Origin: Pseudomonas sp. SST3
GTDB lineage: Bacteria > Pseudomonadota > Gammaproteobacteria > Pseudomonadales > Pseudomonadaceae
DNA length: 64,000 nt
NCBI RefSeq assembly: GCF_003325755.1
Contig: NZ_QORI02000006.1
Location: 57 to 64,056, forward strand
Direction: 5' to 3'
Position 1 is the first letter of the stretch; every line of letters begins with the position of its first letter. Of this stretch, positions 50,514 through 60,100 are shown in pieces. The position numbers were made by a program, and so were the translations under genes. Below the pieces are notes generated by a model. That model was not told where the DNA came from. It saw only the letters and a program-made list of their open reading frames with translations, and made no database searches.

Positions 50514-51887
50514 ATGGCATTTTCTGCGTCCTCACGCACCATAGGGAAACGGGTGCTGTGCCTGGCACTTCTCGTCCTGTTCAGCACCGGTCCGATTTCC
50601 GTGAGTGGCGCCACGCCAGCGCTCCCAGCAGACCGCAGCCCGGTACTGCGCATACACGGGTCGAACACAGTGGGCGCGAAGCTGGCGCCGATGCTGATCG
50701 CCGGACTGTTCGAAGCGCAGGGATTAAGTTCGGTACGGATCGCCCCGGCTGGACGCGAGAACGAGCAGCGCATCAGCGCCATCGATGATGCCGGTCGCAC
50801 AATCCATGCGCTGGTTGCGGCTCATGGTACGGGGACCGGCTTTGCCGGGCTGAAAGACGGGTCCGCCGATCTCGCAGCGGCATCTCGCCCGATAAAGGAC
50901 AGCGAATTCGACAGCCTTGCTGAGCTGGGCGACCTGCGCAGCGCCCGGGCCGAGCAGATCATCGCCATCGATGGCCTGGCCATCATCGTTCACCCAGACA
51001 ACCGAGTTTCATCATTGACTGTCGAGCAGGTCGCCAGCCTCTTTGCCGGCGAGATTCAGAACTGGCGGGAGCTGGGCGGCGATGACCATCTGGTCGAGCT
51101 CCATGCGCGTGACGACCAGTCAGGCACCTACGATACCTTTAAGGAGTTGGTGCTCGGCAGCCAGAACAAGGCCCTCGATGGTGGCGCCACACGCTACGAA
51201 TCCAACGACCAACTATCGAAAGTGGTCGGCACCCGTCCCGGTGCGATCGGGTTCGTCGGACTGGCCTCGGTCGGCAGCTCCAAAGCACTGGCAATCGCCG
51301 ATGGTGACTCGCAGCCCATGCTACCTTCCACGGCGCTGGTTGCGACCGAAGATTACCCCCTGTCACGTCGCCTGTTCCTCTACGCCAACCCAAGCCAGCA
51401 ATCAGACTGGACCCGCGCCTATCTCGATTTCGTCCACAGCGCCGCCGGCCAGGCGATCGTCGGAAAGTCCGGCTATATCGCCCAGGCGATCACGGCGATC
51501 AAGCTGCCGGGCCAGGCGAACATGCCGCCGCTTTACCAGGCACTATCGAACGAGGCGCAGCGACTGACAGTCAATTTCCGCTTCGCTGAAGGCAGCGCGC
51601 GCCTGGATAACAAGGCTCAGCGCGATGTGGGACGCCTGGTCGACTATCTGCAGAAAACCGGCAAAACGATGAACGCGGCAGTACTGGTGGGCTTCGGGGA
51701 CGCAAAAGGTGACCCGGCGCGTACCGCATTGTTATCGAAGCTACGAGCGATGGCGGTTCGCCGGGAGCTGTCCCGTGAGGGAGTGCTCGTCAAAGATATC
51801 AATGGCTTAGGCGACAGTATTCCAGTGGCGTCTAACAGCGAAAGTGGCCGTATCAAGAACAGACGAGTCGAGATCTGGCTGTACTGA
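50514..51887 (+). CDS. PstS-like phosphate-binding domain fused to OmpA domain
   Basis: A 457-aa exported protein. Signal peptide at about 1-33 (RVLCLALLVLFSTGPISVSG). A PstS-like type II binding domain follows (about 42-335), with IHGSNTVGAKLAP, the phosphate-loop-like RDDQSGTYDTFKELVL and GAIGFVG. The C-terminal OmpA peptidoglycan-binding domain (about 340-457) has VNFRFAEGSARLDNKAQRDV and ENSESGRIKNRRVEIW-like end (SNSESGRIKNRRVEI). Such fusions are known in Pseudomonas. It stands alone, without pst transport genes. Phosphate binding is inferred from the family; an anchoring role in the periplasm is likely. Confidence 0.85.
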   Translation: MAFSASSRTIGKRVLCLALLVLFSTGPISVSGATPALPADRSPVLRIHGSNTVGAKLAPMLIAGLFEAQGLSSVRIAPAGRENEQRISAIDDAGRTIHALVAAHGTGTGFAGLKDGSADLAAASRPIKDSEFDSLAELGDLRSARAEQIIAIDGLAIIVHPDNRVSSLTVEQVASLFAGEIQNWRELGGDDHLVELHARDDQSGTYDTFKELVLGSQNKALDGGATRYESNDQLSKVVGTRPGAIGFVGLASVGSSKALAIADGDSQPMLPSTALVATEDYPLSRRLFLYANPSQQSDWTRAYLDFVHSAAGQAIVGKSGYIAQAITAIKLPGQANMPPLYQALSNEAQRLTVNFRFAEGSARLDNKAQRDVGRLVDYLQKTGKTMNAAVLVGFGDAKGDPARTALLSKLRAMAVRRELSREGVLVKDINGLGDSIPVASNSESGRIKNRRVEIWLY

Positions 51888-51995
51888 ATTGCCGAGTCCG
51901 AGTGCAAGATCGTATCGGTCGCTTGCCTGCCTCGTACTGTCCCGACATGCAGCTGACGATTAAGCTCTCGGGATTTCCAGCGGCGGGAATCACCT

Positions 51996-52931
51996 ATGTA
52001 TCTGGTCTGTGGCGAAGCCCTGTTCGACATATTTGCTACCCCAGCGGGCAGCCGTCGCAACCGTTTGAATCTCGAGGCGGTTGCGGGCGGTTCACCCTTC
52101 AATGTGGCCGTCGGCCTGGCCAGGCTCGGCACCCCCTGCGCGCTGTTCGCCGGCATTTCCAACGACCACCTGGGCCAGCAGCTGCGGCAAGTACTTGATG
52201 ACGAAGGGGTCGACGGCCGTTATCTGGTGACCTTCGACGCACCGACCACGCTCGCCATGGTTGCACTCGGAGCCGGTGGCGTGCCGATATACAGCTTTCG
52301 TGGTGAAGACTGTGCAGATCGCCTGCCGTGCATTGAACATCTCGCCCCGCTTGGCGAGGAGGTTCGTGGCATTCATGTCGGCTCCTATTCCTTGGTCACC
52401 ACGCCGATCGCCGACACACTGCTGGCGCTGGTATGCCGGGAAAGCATTCATCGTCTGATTTTCCTGGATCCGAATATTCGCCTCAATGTCGAGCCGGATG
52501 TGCTGCGCTGGCGCAAGCGGGTCGAGGCCTTTGCCGAACACGCTCATCTGATCAAGGTCAGCGATGAAGACCTGGCGCTGCTTTATCCCGACGAAGCACC
52601 TGAATCCATCGCCCAGCGGTGGCTGAAAGAAGGTCGCGAACTCGTGCTGCTGACTCGCGGGGGCGCCGGAGCGCACCTGTTCAGTCGCCGTCATGGCGAG
52701 CTCTACGCCGCAGCCAGAGCCGTCACAGTGTGCGACACCGTCGGTGCTGGCGACACCTTCCAGGCCGCACTGCTCAGCTATCTGCACGAGAACGGAATTG
52801 ACTGTCCGTCGTCTCTGGCGAAGATGGAGCTGGGTCAGCTGGAAACATTGTTGGGCTTCGCGGTGCAGGCTGCTGCGATTACCTGTTCCAGACGAGGCCC
52901 CGAACTGCCATACCGATACGAAATTGACTGA
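51996..52931 (+). CDS. mtlZ: PfkB-family fructokinase MtlZ
   Basis: A 311-aa ribokinase-fold sugar kinase. The N-terminal substrate region VAGGSPFNVAVGLARLGTP (about 28-46) and the C-terminal PfkB signature CDTVGAGDTFQAALLSYL with catalytic Asp near 252 are clear. In the mannitol locus it should phosphorylate fructose made by mannitol dehydrogenase. In P. fluorescens the mtlZ gene ends the operon, after mtlY; here it lies upstream of mtlR. The neighbour mtlR starts 64 bases after its stop. Confidence 0.9.
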   Translation: MYLVCGEALFDIFATPAGSRRNRLNLEAVAGGSPFNVAVGLARLGTPCALFAGISNDHLGQQLRQVLDDEGVDGRYLVTFDAPTTLAMVALGAGGVPIYSFRGEDCADRLPCIEHLAPLGEEVRGIHVGSYSLVTTPIADTLLALVCRESIHRLIFLDPNIRLNVEPDVLRWRKRVEAFAEHAHLIKVSDEDLALLYPDEAPESIAQRWLKEGRELVLLTRGGAGAHLFSRRHGELYAAARAVTVCDTVGAGDTFQAALLSYLHENGIDCPSSLAKMELGQLETLLGFAVQAAAITCSRRGPELPYRYEID

Positions 52932-52995
52932 ACGGTTGGCCGCAGCCTTGCGAGCGTCTATAAACCTAGAGGTGCTTAAGGACGACGGAACCTGC

Positions 52996-53901
52996 ATGAA
53001 AGCGTTGAAGATCTCCGACCCATCATACGAACTGATGGATGATCACCACGGTAACTCACTGATCTACCGGGAGCACGGATTCCCCTGTCCGCTGGTGCGC
53101 TGGCACAACCACAAGGAATACGAGTTGCACCTGATCATTGCCAGCTCGGGCAAGGTATTCGTCGGCGACTATGTCGGCAACTTTGGCCCGGACAGCCTGT
53201 TTTTGACCGGACCGCACCTGCCGCACAACTGGATCAGTCAGGTCGATGACGGCGAGGTGGTCGCTAAACGCGACATGCTGGTGAACTTCACCGATGAGCT
53301 TTTCGAGGCGGGCCATAGCGTGTTCGCGGAGCTGCGCAGCATCACCCCCATGCTCGAGCGCTCCCGCTATGGCATCGAATTCCGCGGTCCCCATACCATT
53401 GCGCAAGCAAAACGACTGATGCAGCAGATTGCTGATAGCCGCGGCGCCACTCGACTGGGTTATTTCCTGATCATGCTCGAGCTGCTGGCTGGGTGCGACG
53501 ATTATCAGCTGCTCTCCGGAGCCACTTCTGCCCAGTTGGGCGACGAGCATCACGCCGATCGCACCAACATGGCGGTGAACTATATCTTCGACAACTACAT
53601 GCGCGAGCTGCCGCTGGAGGAAGTCGCCGGCCACCTGGGAATGAAGCCCACCTACTTCTCGCGTTTCTTCAAGCGAGCAACCGGGCGTTGCTATGTCGAG
53701 TTCGTCAACAGCCTGCGCATCAGCAAATCCTGCGAGCTGCTGTTGGACAACGACAAACCGGTCACGGACATCTGCTTCGAATCCGGCTTCAACAACCTCT
53801 CCAATTTCAACCGTCGCTTTCAGCAACTGAAAGGCATGACACCTTCATGTTATCGCCGCCTGGTCGAGCAACGGCTGACTGAACAGAATCTCGCCGGCTG
53901 A
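52996..53901 (+). CDS. mtlR: AraC-family activator of mannitol genes, MtlR
   Basis: A 301-aa regulator: an N-terminal cupin-type sugar-sensing domain (WHNHKEYELHLIIASSGKVF near 37-56) and a C-terminal AraC double helix-turn-helix (about 200-295) with LPLEEVAGHLGMKPTYFSRF and the second motif VTDICFESGFNNLSNFNRRF. The ATG at 52996 is chosen because the family starts with a short leader before the cupin; a longer open frame upstream shadows mtlZ. It precedes mtlE by 299 bases, where direct repeats suggest its operator. Confidence 0.93.
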   Translation: MKALKISDPSYELMDDHHGNSLIYREHGFPCPLVRWHNHKEYELHLIIASSGKVFVGDYVGNFGPDSLFLTGPHLPHNWISQVDDGEVVAKRDMLVNFTDELFEAGHSVFAELRSITPMLERSRYGIEFRGPHTIAQAKRLMQQIADSRGATRLGYFLIMLELLAGCDDYQLLSGATSAQLGDEHHADRTNMAVNYIFDNYMRELPLEEVAGHLGMKPTYFSRFFKRATGRCYVEFVNSLRISKSCELLLDNDKPVTDICFESGFNNLSNFNRRFQQLKGMTPSCYRRLVEQRLTEQNLAG

Positions 53902-54044
53902 TACGGATCGTCGCCCCCGCCCTCTCCGTTCCCAGCGTGTCGGAACAACGCAACGTTGCATACCTCTACGATGCCAGCCCCGGCAATCAGGGCCCGCGTG
54001 CGCTGTCGCGGGGCGTTGAGGCAGCTTCATGGGTGCCACCAAGC

Positions 54045-54113
54045 AAGTGCAAAAAAATACCAGTCGAAGTGCAGTCAGGGCTTTGTAATGCCGAAGCTCA
54101 AGGCGTTGTAATG
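54045..54113 (+). promoter_or_regulatory. Two direct-repeat pairs upstream of mtlE, candidate MtlR operator
   Basis: AAGTGCA at 54045-54051 and again at 54067-54073 (22 bases apart), then TTGTAATG at 54083-54090 and again at 54106-54113 (23 bases apart). Repeats two helical turns apart are usual for AraC-type activators. They lie 88-156 bases before the mtlE ATG. Confidence 0.45.
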
Positions 54114-54200
54114 TCCGCGAGACGCTCGTACGGCAGTATGCGAGCAACAACAAAAACAATATGCGCTTCTGTCGCCCTGGCGGTGGAAGAGGAGTTTCAG

Positions 54201-55508
54201 ATGAAAATCGCCAAACTGCTGCTCGGCACCACCTGCATCGCTTTGATCGGAGCGACCCATGCCGCCGAAAGCCTGACCATCGCCACGGTCAACAATGCCG
54301 ACATGATCCGTATGCAACGTCTTTCGAAAACCTTCGAAGAACAACATCCCAACATCGACCTCAACTGGGTCGTCCTGGAAGAAAATGTCTTGCGTCAGCG
54401 CCTGACCACGGACATCGCTACACAAGGCGGCCAATTCGACGTGCTGACGATCGGCATGTATGAAGCCTCGTTGTGGGGCGACAAGGGCTGGCTCGCCCCC
54501 ATGACCGATCTGCCCGATGACTACAACCTCGACGACGTCTTTCCCTCGGTGCGTGAAGGCCTGTCGGTCGATGGCACCCTCTATGCGCTGCCGTTCTACG
54601 CAGAGAGTTCAATGACCTACTACCGCACCGATCTGTTCCAGCAGGCCGGGCTGGACATGCCGGAACATCCAACTTGGACGCAAATGGCGGAGTTTGCCGA
54701 AAAGCTGCACAAGCCAGGCGAAGAGCAATACGGCATATGCCTGCGCGGCAAAGCAGGCTGGGGCGAAAACATGGCCCTGGTCACTACCGTCGCAAACTCG
54801 TTCGGCGCGCGCTGGTTCGATGAGAAATGGCAGCCGGAATTCAACGGACCAGAGTGGGCCAAGGCAGCCAATTTCTACGTGGACCTGCTGAGCAAATTCG
54901 GCCCGCCGGGCGCGTCCAGCAACGGCTTCAATGAGAACCTCGCATTGTTCAACAGCGGCAAATGTGCCATGTGGGTCGATGCCACCGTGGCTGGCTCTTT
55001 CGTAACCGATACATCGCAAAGCAAGGTTGCGGACAAAGTCGGCTTCACCTTTGCACCGCAACAAGCTACCGATAAAGGCTCGGCATGGCTGTACTCCTGG
55101 GCGCTAGCGATCCCGACCAGCTCGCAGCAGAAAGAAGCAGCCAAGACCTTCGCCGCATGGGCCACTTCGCAGGACTATGCCGAACTGGTGGCCAAGACCG
55201 ACGGCGTCACCAACGTACCGCCGGGCACTCGCGAATCGACCTACAGCGACGAATATATGGCAGCCGCTCCGTTCGCCAAGATCACCCTTGAGTCGCTGAA
55301 GCAGGCTGATCCAGCCTCACCGTCGGCCAAGCCTGTGCCCTATGTCGGCATCCAGCTGGTGACCATTCCGGAGTTCCAGGCCATCGGTACGCAGGTCGGC
55401 AAGATGTTCTCAGCTGCCCTCACCGGCCAGATGCCGGTCGAGCAGATGCTCACCGCCGTGCAGCAGTCGACCACGCGCGAAATGAAGCGCGCCGGCTATC
55501 CCAAGTAG
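54201..55508 (+). CDS. mtlE: Mannitol/sorbitol ABC transporter solute-binding protein MtlE
   Basis: A 435-aa periplasmic sugar-binding protein of family 1 (CUT1 systems). Signal peptide at about 1-22, cleaved after THA-AE. The body shows the usual AESLTIATVNNADMIRMQRL start, the TIGMYEASLWGDKGWL loop and the YCLRGKAGWGEN-like segment (CLRGKAGWGENMALV). The ATG at 54201 has GAGGAG ahead and begins the signal peptide; a much longer frame upstream is not used. First gene of mtlEFGK-D-Y, following mtlR. Confidence 0.94.
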   Translation: MKIAKLLLGTTCIALIGATHAAESLTIATVNNADMIRMQRLSKTFEEQHPNIDLNWVVLEENVLRQRLTTDIATQGGQFDVLTIGMYEASLWGDKGWLAPMTDLPDDYNLDDVFPSVREGLSVDGTLYALPFYAESSMTYYRTDLFQQAGLDMPEHPTWTQMAEFAEKLHKPGEEQYGICLRGKAGWGENMALVTTVANSFGARWFDEKWQPEFNGPEWAKAANFYVDLLSKFGPPGASSNGFNENLALFNSGKCAMWVDATVAGSFVTDTSQSKVADKVGFTFAPQQATDKGSAWLYSWALAIPTSSQQKEAAKTFAAWATSQDYAELVAKTDGVTNVPPGTRESTYSDEYMAAAPFAKITLESLKQADPASPSAKPVPYVGIQLVTIPEFQAIGTQVGKMFSAALTGQMPVEQMLTAVQQSTTREMKRAGYPK

Positions 55509-55591
55509 GCATCGCCCCTTCCTAGCAGGAGGTGAACACCAGACAGGGCTCGCCCGAGCCCTCATGGCCTTCTTTCAGCCGGAGCACACCC

Positions 55592-56536
55592 ATGGCCACC
55601 ACATCCACAGCCTTGCCCAAGGCACCTCTTACCGATACGGCACGCGAGCCGAGCGAGCGGAAGCCGCGCCGGTTCGGCCCCAGCTGGTTCCTCGTCAGCC
55701 CGTCCGTTGCGCTGTTGCTGCTGTGGATGCTGGTGCCGCTGTCGATGACCGTCTACTTCTCGGTGATCCGCTATAACCTGCTCTATCCCGGCGAAAACGA
55801 TTTCGTCGGGCTAGAGAACTTTCATTATTTCCTGACCGATGCCGGCTTCATGCCCGGCATGACCAACACGCTGATTCTGGTTGGCAGCGTACTGCTGATC
55901 AGCGTGGTGTTTGGCGTGCTGATTTCCGCGTTGCTGGAGGCCGCAGACTTCGCCGGTCGCGGCATCGTCCGCGTCATGCTGATCTCGCCGTTCTTCATCA
56001 TGCCAACCGTCAGCGCACTGGTCTGGAAGAACCTGATTTACCACCCCGTCTCGGGGATTCTCGCCGCCGTCTGGAAGTTCTTCGGGGCACAGCCGATTGA
56101 CTGGCTAGCACAACATCCGCTGGCCTCGATTGTGATCATTGTCTCCTGGCAATGGCTGCCCTTCGCCATCCTGATCCTCATGACGGCCATGCAGTCGCTC
56201 GACCAGGAGCAGAAAGAAGCCGCCCGCCTCGATGGTGCCGGCCCGATCGCGATCTTCTGGCACCTGACCTTACCCCACCTGGCACGCCCCATCGCCGTGG
56301 TGGTGATGATCGAAACCATATTCCTGCTTTCCGTATTCGCCGAGATTTTCACCACTACAAGCGGAGGCCCCGGCTACGCATCGACCAACCTTGCCTACCT
56401 GATCTACAACCAAGCGCTGCTGCAATTCGACGTCGGCATGGCATCGGCCGGCGGCCTGATCGCGGTGGTCATCGCCAACATCGCGGCGATCATCCTGGTA
56501 CGGATGCTCGGCAAGAATCTCACCGAAAAATACTGA
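55592..56536 (+). CDS. mtlF: Mannitol ABC transporter permease MtlF
   Basis: A 314-aa inner-membrane permease (MalF type) with six membrane helices. The EAA loop facing the ATPase is visible as EAARLDGAGPIAIFWHLTLP (about 229-248). A hydrophilic N-terminal stretch of about 40 residues precedes the first helix (PSWFLVSPSVALLLLWMLVP). CGGAG precedes the ATG at 55592; the longer frame upstream is not used. Works with MtlG and MtlK. Confidence 0.94.
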   Translation: MATTSTALPKAPLTDTAREPSERKPRRFGPSWFLVSPSVALLLLWMLVPLSMTVYFSVIRYNLLYPGENDFVGLENFHYFLTDAGFMPGMTNTLILVGSVLLISVVFGVLISALLEAADFAGRGIVRVMLISPFFIMPTVSALVWKNLIYHPVSGILAAVWKFFGAQPIDWLAQHPLASIVIIVSWQWLPFAILILMTAMQSLDQEQKEAARLDGAGPIAIFWHLTLPHLARPIAVVVMIETIFLLSVFAEIFTTTSGGPGYASTNLAYLIYNQALLQFDVGMASAGGLIAVVIANIAAIILVRMLGKNLTEKY

Positions 56537-56546
56537 GGACAGACCG

Positions 56547-57380
56547 ATGCTGACGCTCAAACAAAGTCGCCGCCTCAATACCCTGGTGGTCGGGCTGTTC
56601 GCGTGGGCAGTGGCGCTGCTGCTGTTCTTCCCGATCTTCTGGATGATTCTGACCAGCCTGAAGACCGAGATCGACGCTTTCGCCACGCCACCGCAGTTCA
56701 TCTTTACGCCAACACTGGAGAACTATCTGCAGATCCAAGATCGCAGCGGTTACTTCAAATACGCCTGGAACTCGGTAACGATTTCCTTCGGTGCCACCGC
56801 GCTGGGCATGCTGATTGCGATCCCCGCCGCCTACTCCATGGCGTTCTACGAGACCAAGCGGACCAAGGGCACGCTACTGTGGATGCTCTCCACCAAGATG
56901 TTGCCGCCGGTGGGCGTGCTGGTGCCGATCTACCTGCTGGCCAAACAGTTCGGCCTGCTCGACAGCCGCACGGTGCTGATCGTTATCTACACACTGATCA
57001 ACCTGCCGATCCTGGTCTGGATGATCTACACGTACTTCAAGGACATTCCCCGCGACATCCTCGAAGCGGCGCGAATGGATGGCGCCACCCTGATGCAGGA
57101 GATGGTTCGAGTGCTGTTGCCGATCAGCAAAGGCGGCCTCGCCTCGACCATGCTGCTGTCACTGATTTTGTGCTGGAACGAGGCGTTCTGGTCGCTGAAC
57201 CTCACCTCATCAAACGCCGCACCACTGACCGCGCTGATCGCGTCCTACTCCAGTCCCGAAGGGCTGTTCTGGGCCAAGCTTTCGGCCGTTTCCACCCTCG
57301 CCTGCGCCCCCATCCTGATATTCGGCTGGATCAGCCAGAAACAGCTGGTCCGCGGCCTGTCGTTCGGCGCCGTGAAATAA
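56547..57380 (+). CDS. mtlG: Mannitol ABC transporter permease MtlG
   Basis: A 277-aa permease (MalG type) with six membrane helices. The EAA loop is EAARMDGATLMQEMVRVLLP (about 172-191), and the protein ends with SQKQLVRGLSFGAVK, a common MalG-type C-terminus. The ATG lies ten bases after the mtlF stop, and GAGGACAG serves as ribosome site. The alternative frame over the same bases is a shadow. Confidence 0.94.
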   Translation: MLTLKQSRRLNTLVVGLFAWAVALLLFFPIFWMILTSLKTEIDAFATPPQFIFTPTLENYLQIQDRSGYFKYAWNSVTISFGATALGMLIAIPAAYSMAFYETKRTKGTLLWMLSTKMLPPVGVLVPIYLLAKQFGLLDSRTVLIVIYTLINLPILVWMIYTYFKDIPRDILEAARMDGATLMQEMVRVLLPISKGGLASTMLLSLILCWNEAFWSLNLTSSNAAPLTALIASYSSPEGLFWAKLSAVSTLACAPILIFGWISQKQLVRGLSFGAVK

Positions 57381-57416
57381 CGCCGCCGGCCGAAAAGAAC
57401 AACAGAGGATTCGAAC

Positions 57417-58520
<1,104 letters not shown>

Positions 58521-58609
58521 AGCCGGCCCTCCTTTGCAGGAGCAACCATCGCTACCTGGCAGCGTTGCCTAGCGCTGCTCCACTGAACGCTCAGTCAGCG
58601 AGATCTGAA

Positions 58610-60089
58610 ATGAAGTTGAACCAGCAGAACCTGCCGCAGCTTCCGGCGCATATCGGCGGCCGCGTCTTATGACATTCAATCGATAAGCACCGGAATCGCC
58701 CACATAGGGGTTGGCGGTTTTCACCGTGCTCATGAAGCGGCCTACACCGACGCCCTGATGAACTCAGGTGAAGGCCTCGATTGGGGTATCTGTGGCATCG
58801 GCACGCGGGCCGATGAGATCACCATGCGCGACGCGCTGGCGACGCAGGACTATCTCTACACCCTGATCGAACTGGACGACCGGCCGGATACCGAAGTGCG
58901 GGTAATGGCGAGCATCCGCGACATGCTGCTGGTCACTCGGGACGGCTCCGAGGCGGTAGTTGCCCGGTTGGCCGATCCGGCGATCCGCATCGTCTCGCTG
59001 ACCATAACCGAAGGCGGCTACTGCATGGATGAGAGTACCGGCCAGTTCAATGCCGCGCTGCCTCACATCCAACACGACCTGGCCCATCCAAACACCCCGA
59101 TCAGCGTGTTCGGGCTGCTCTGTGCAGCCTTGGCCAAGCGCCGCGATGCAGGCAATGGGCCCTTCACCGTAATGTCCTGCGATAACCTGCCGCATAACGG
59201 AGAGGTTACCCGCAAGGCAACGCTGGCGTTTGCCAGCCTGATCAACACCGAACTGGCCACCTGGATCGAACGCAACGTCAGTTTTCCCAACGCGATGGTT
59301 GATCGCATTACGCCCATGACGAGCGTCGCCCATCGCCAGGCATTGAGGCAACAGCACGGGGTCGACGATGCCTGGCCGGTCGTGTGCGAACCCTTCGTGC
59401 AATGGGTGCTGGAGGATAAGTTCGTCGCCGGTCGCCCTGCCTGGGAAAAGGTCGGTGTGCAATTCACAGACGACGTCGCGCCCTACGAAGAAATGAAGAT
59501 CAAGCTGCTTAACGGCAGCCACCTTGCGCTGACCTACCTGGGCGTCCTTCGTGGCTACCGATACGTGCATGAAACCATGGCCGATCCGCTATTCGTCGAG
59601 TACATCCGCCGTTACATGGACGAGGACGTGACACCGCAGCTTGAACCGGTACCGGGCATCGACCTCGCGCAGTACAAGCAGACGCTGATCGAACGCTTTT
59701 CGAACTGTGCCATCGCCGATCAGCTGGAGCGGGTGTGCTCGGACGGCTCTTCCAAGTTTTCCAAATTCACGGTTCCGACCATCAACCGCCTCATTGCCGA
59801 AAACGCCGAGCTGGATCGCGCCGCGCTGGTGGTGGCTGCCTGGGCGCTTTATCTCAGAGGTATCGATGAGAACGGTGATCGGTACCGGATCCTCGATCCG
59901 CGTGCGGAATTCTGCCAATCGCTGGTCGATGAGGACGAAGGCCTGGCTGAGCGGCTACTTGGCCGCGAAGAGATCTTCGGCACGCAGATCCCCCGGTCCC
60001 TCGCGTTCCGCGATGCCTTCGAGCGCAACCTGCTGCGCCTGGACACACTGGGCGTAAGCGGCACCCTCGACCTGTTGCTGACCCGCTGA
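58610..60089 (+). pseudogene. mtlD: Mannitol 2-dehydrogenase MtlD, frameshifted near N-terminus
   Basis: Would oxidise mannitol (and arabitol or sorbitol) to the ketose with NAD. The family start MKLNQQNLPQLP is read from the ATG at 58610, but this frame hits TGA at 58670-58672. The rest continues one frame on, from YDIQSISTGIAHIGVGGFHRAH to the end at 60089. Removing one T at 58667-58668 restores a 492-residue protein that lines up, without gap, with the P. fluorescens enzyme as recalled. The NAD-binding GVGGFHRAH lies before the first downstream ATG (58758), so re-initiation there would give a protein lacking it. The remaining body is intact, with CDNLPHNG, KVGVQFTDDV and the SFPNAMVDRITPM motif. 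A sequencing error is possible, as is +1 recoding at UUA-UGA-C. Confidence 0.8.
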
Positions 60090-60100
60090 CGGAGCACGCC

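Noticed and set aside
58667..58673. Programmed +1 frameshift in mtlD as in prfB
   Set aside because: Direction and UGA-C fit, but slippage from UUA to UAU pairs badly and no stimulatory Shine-Dalgarno lies at the right distance; kept only as a weak alternative.
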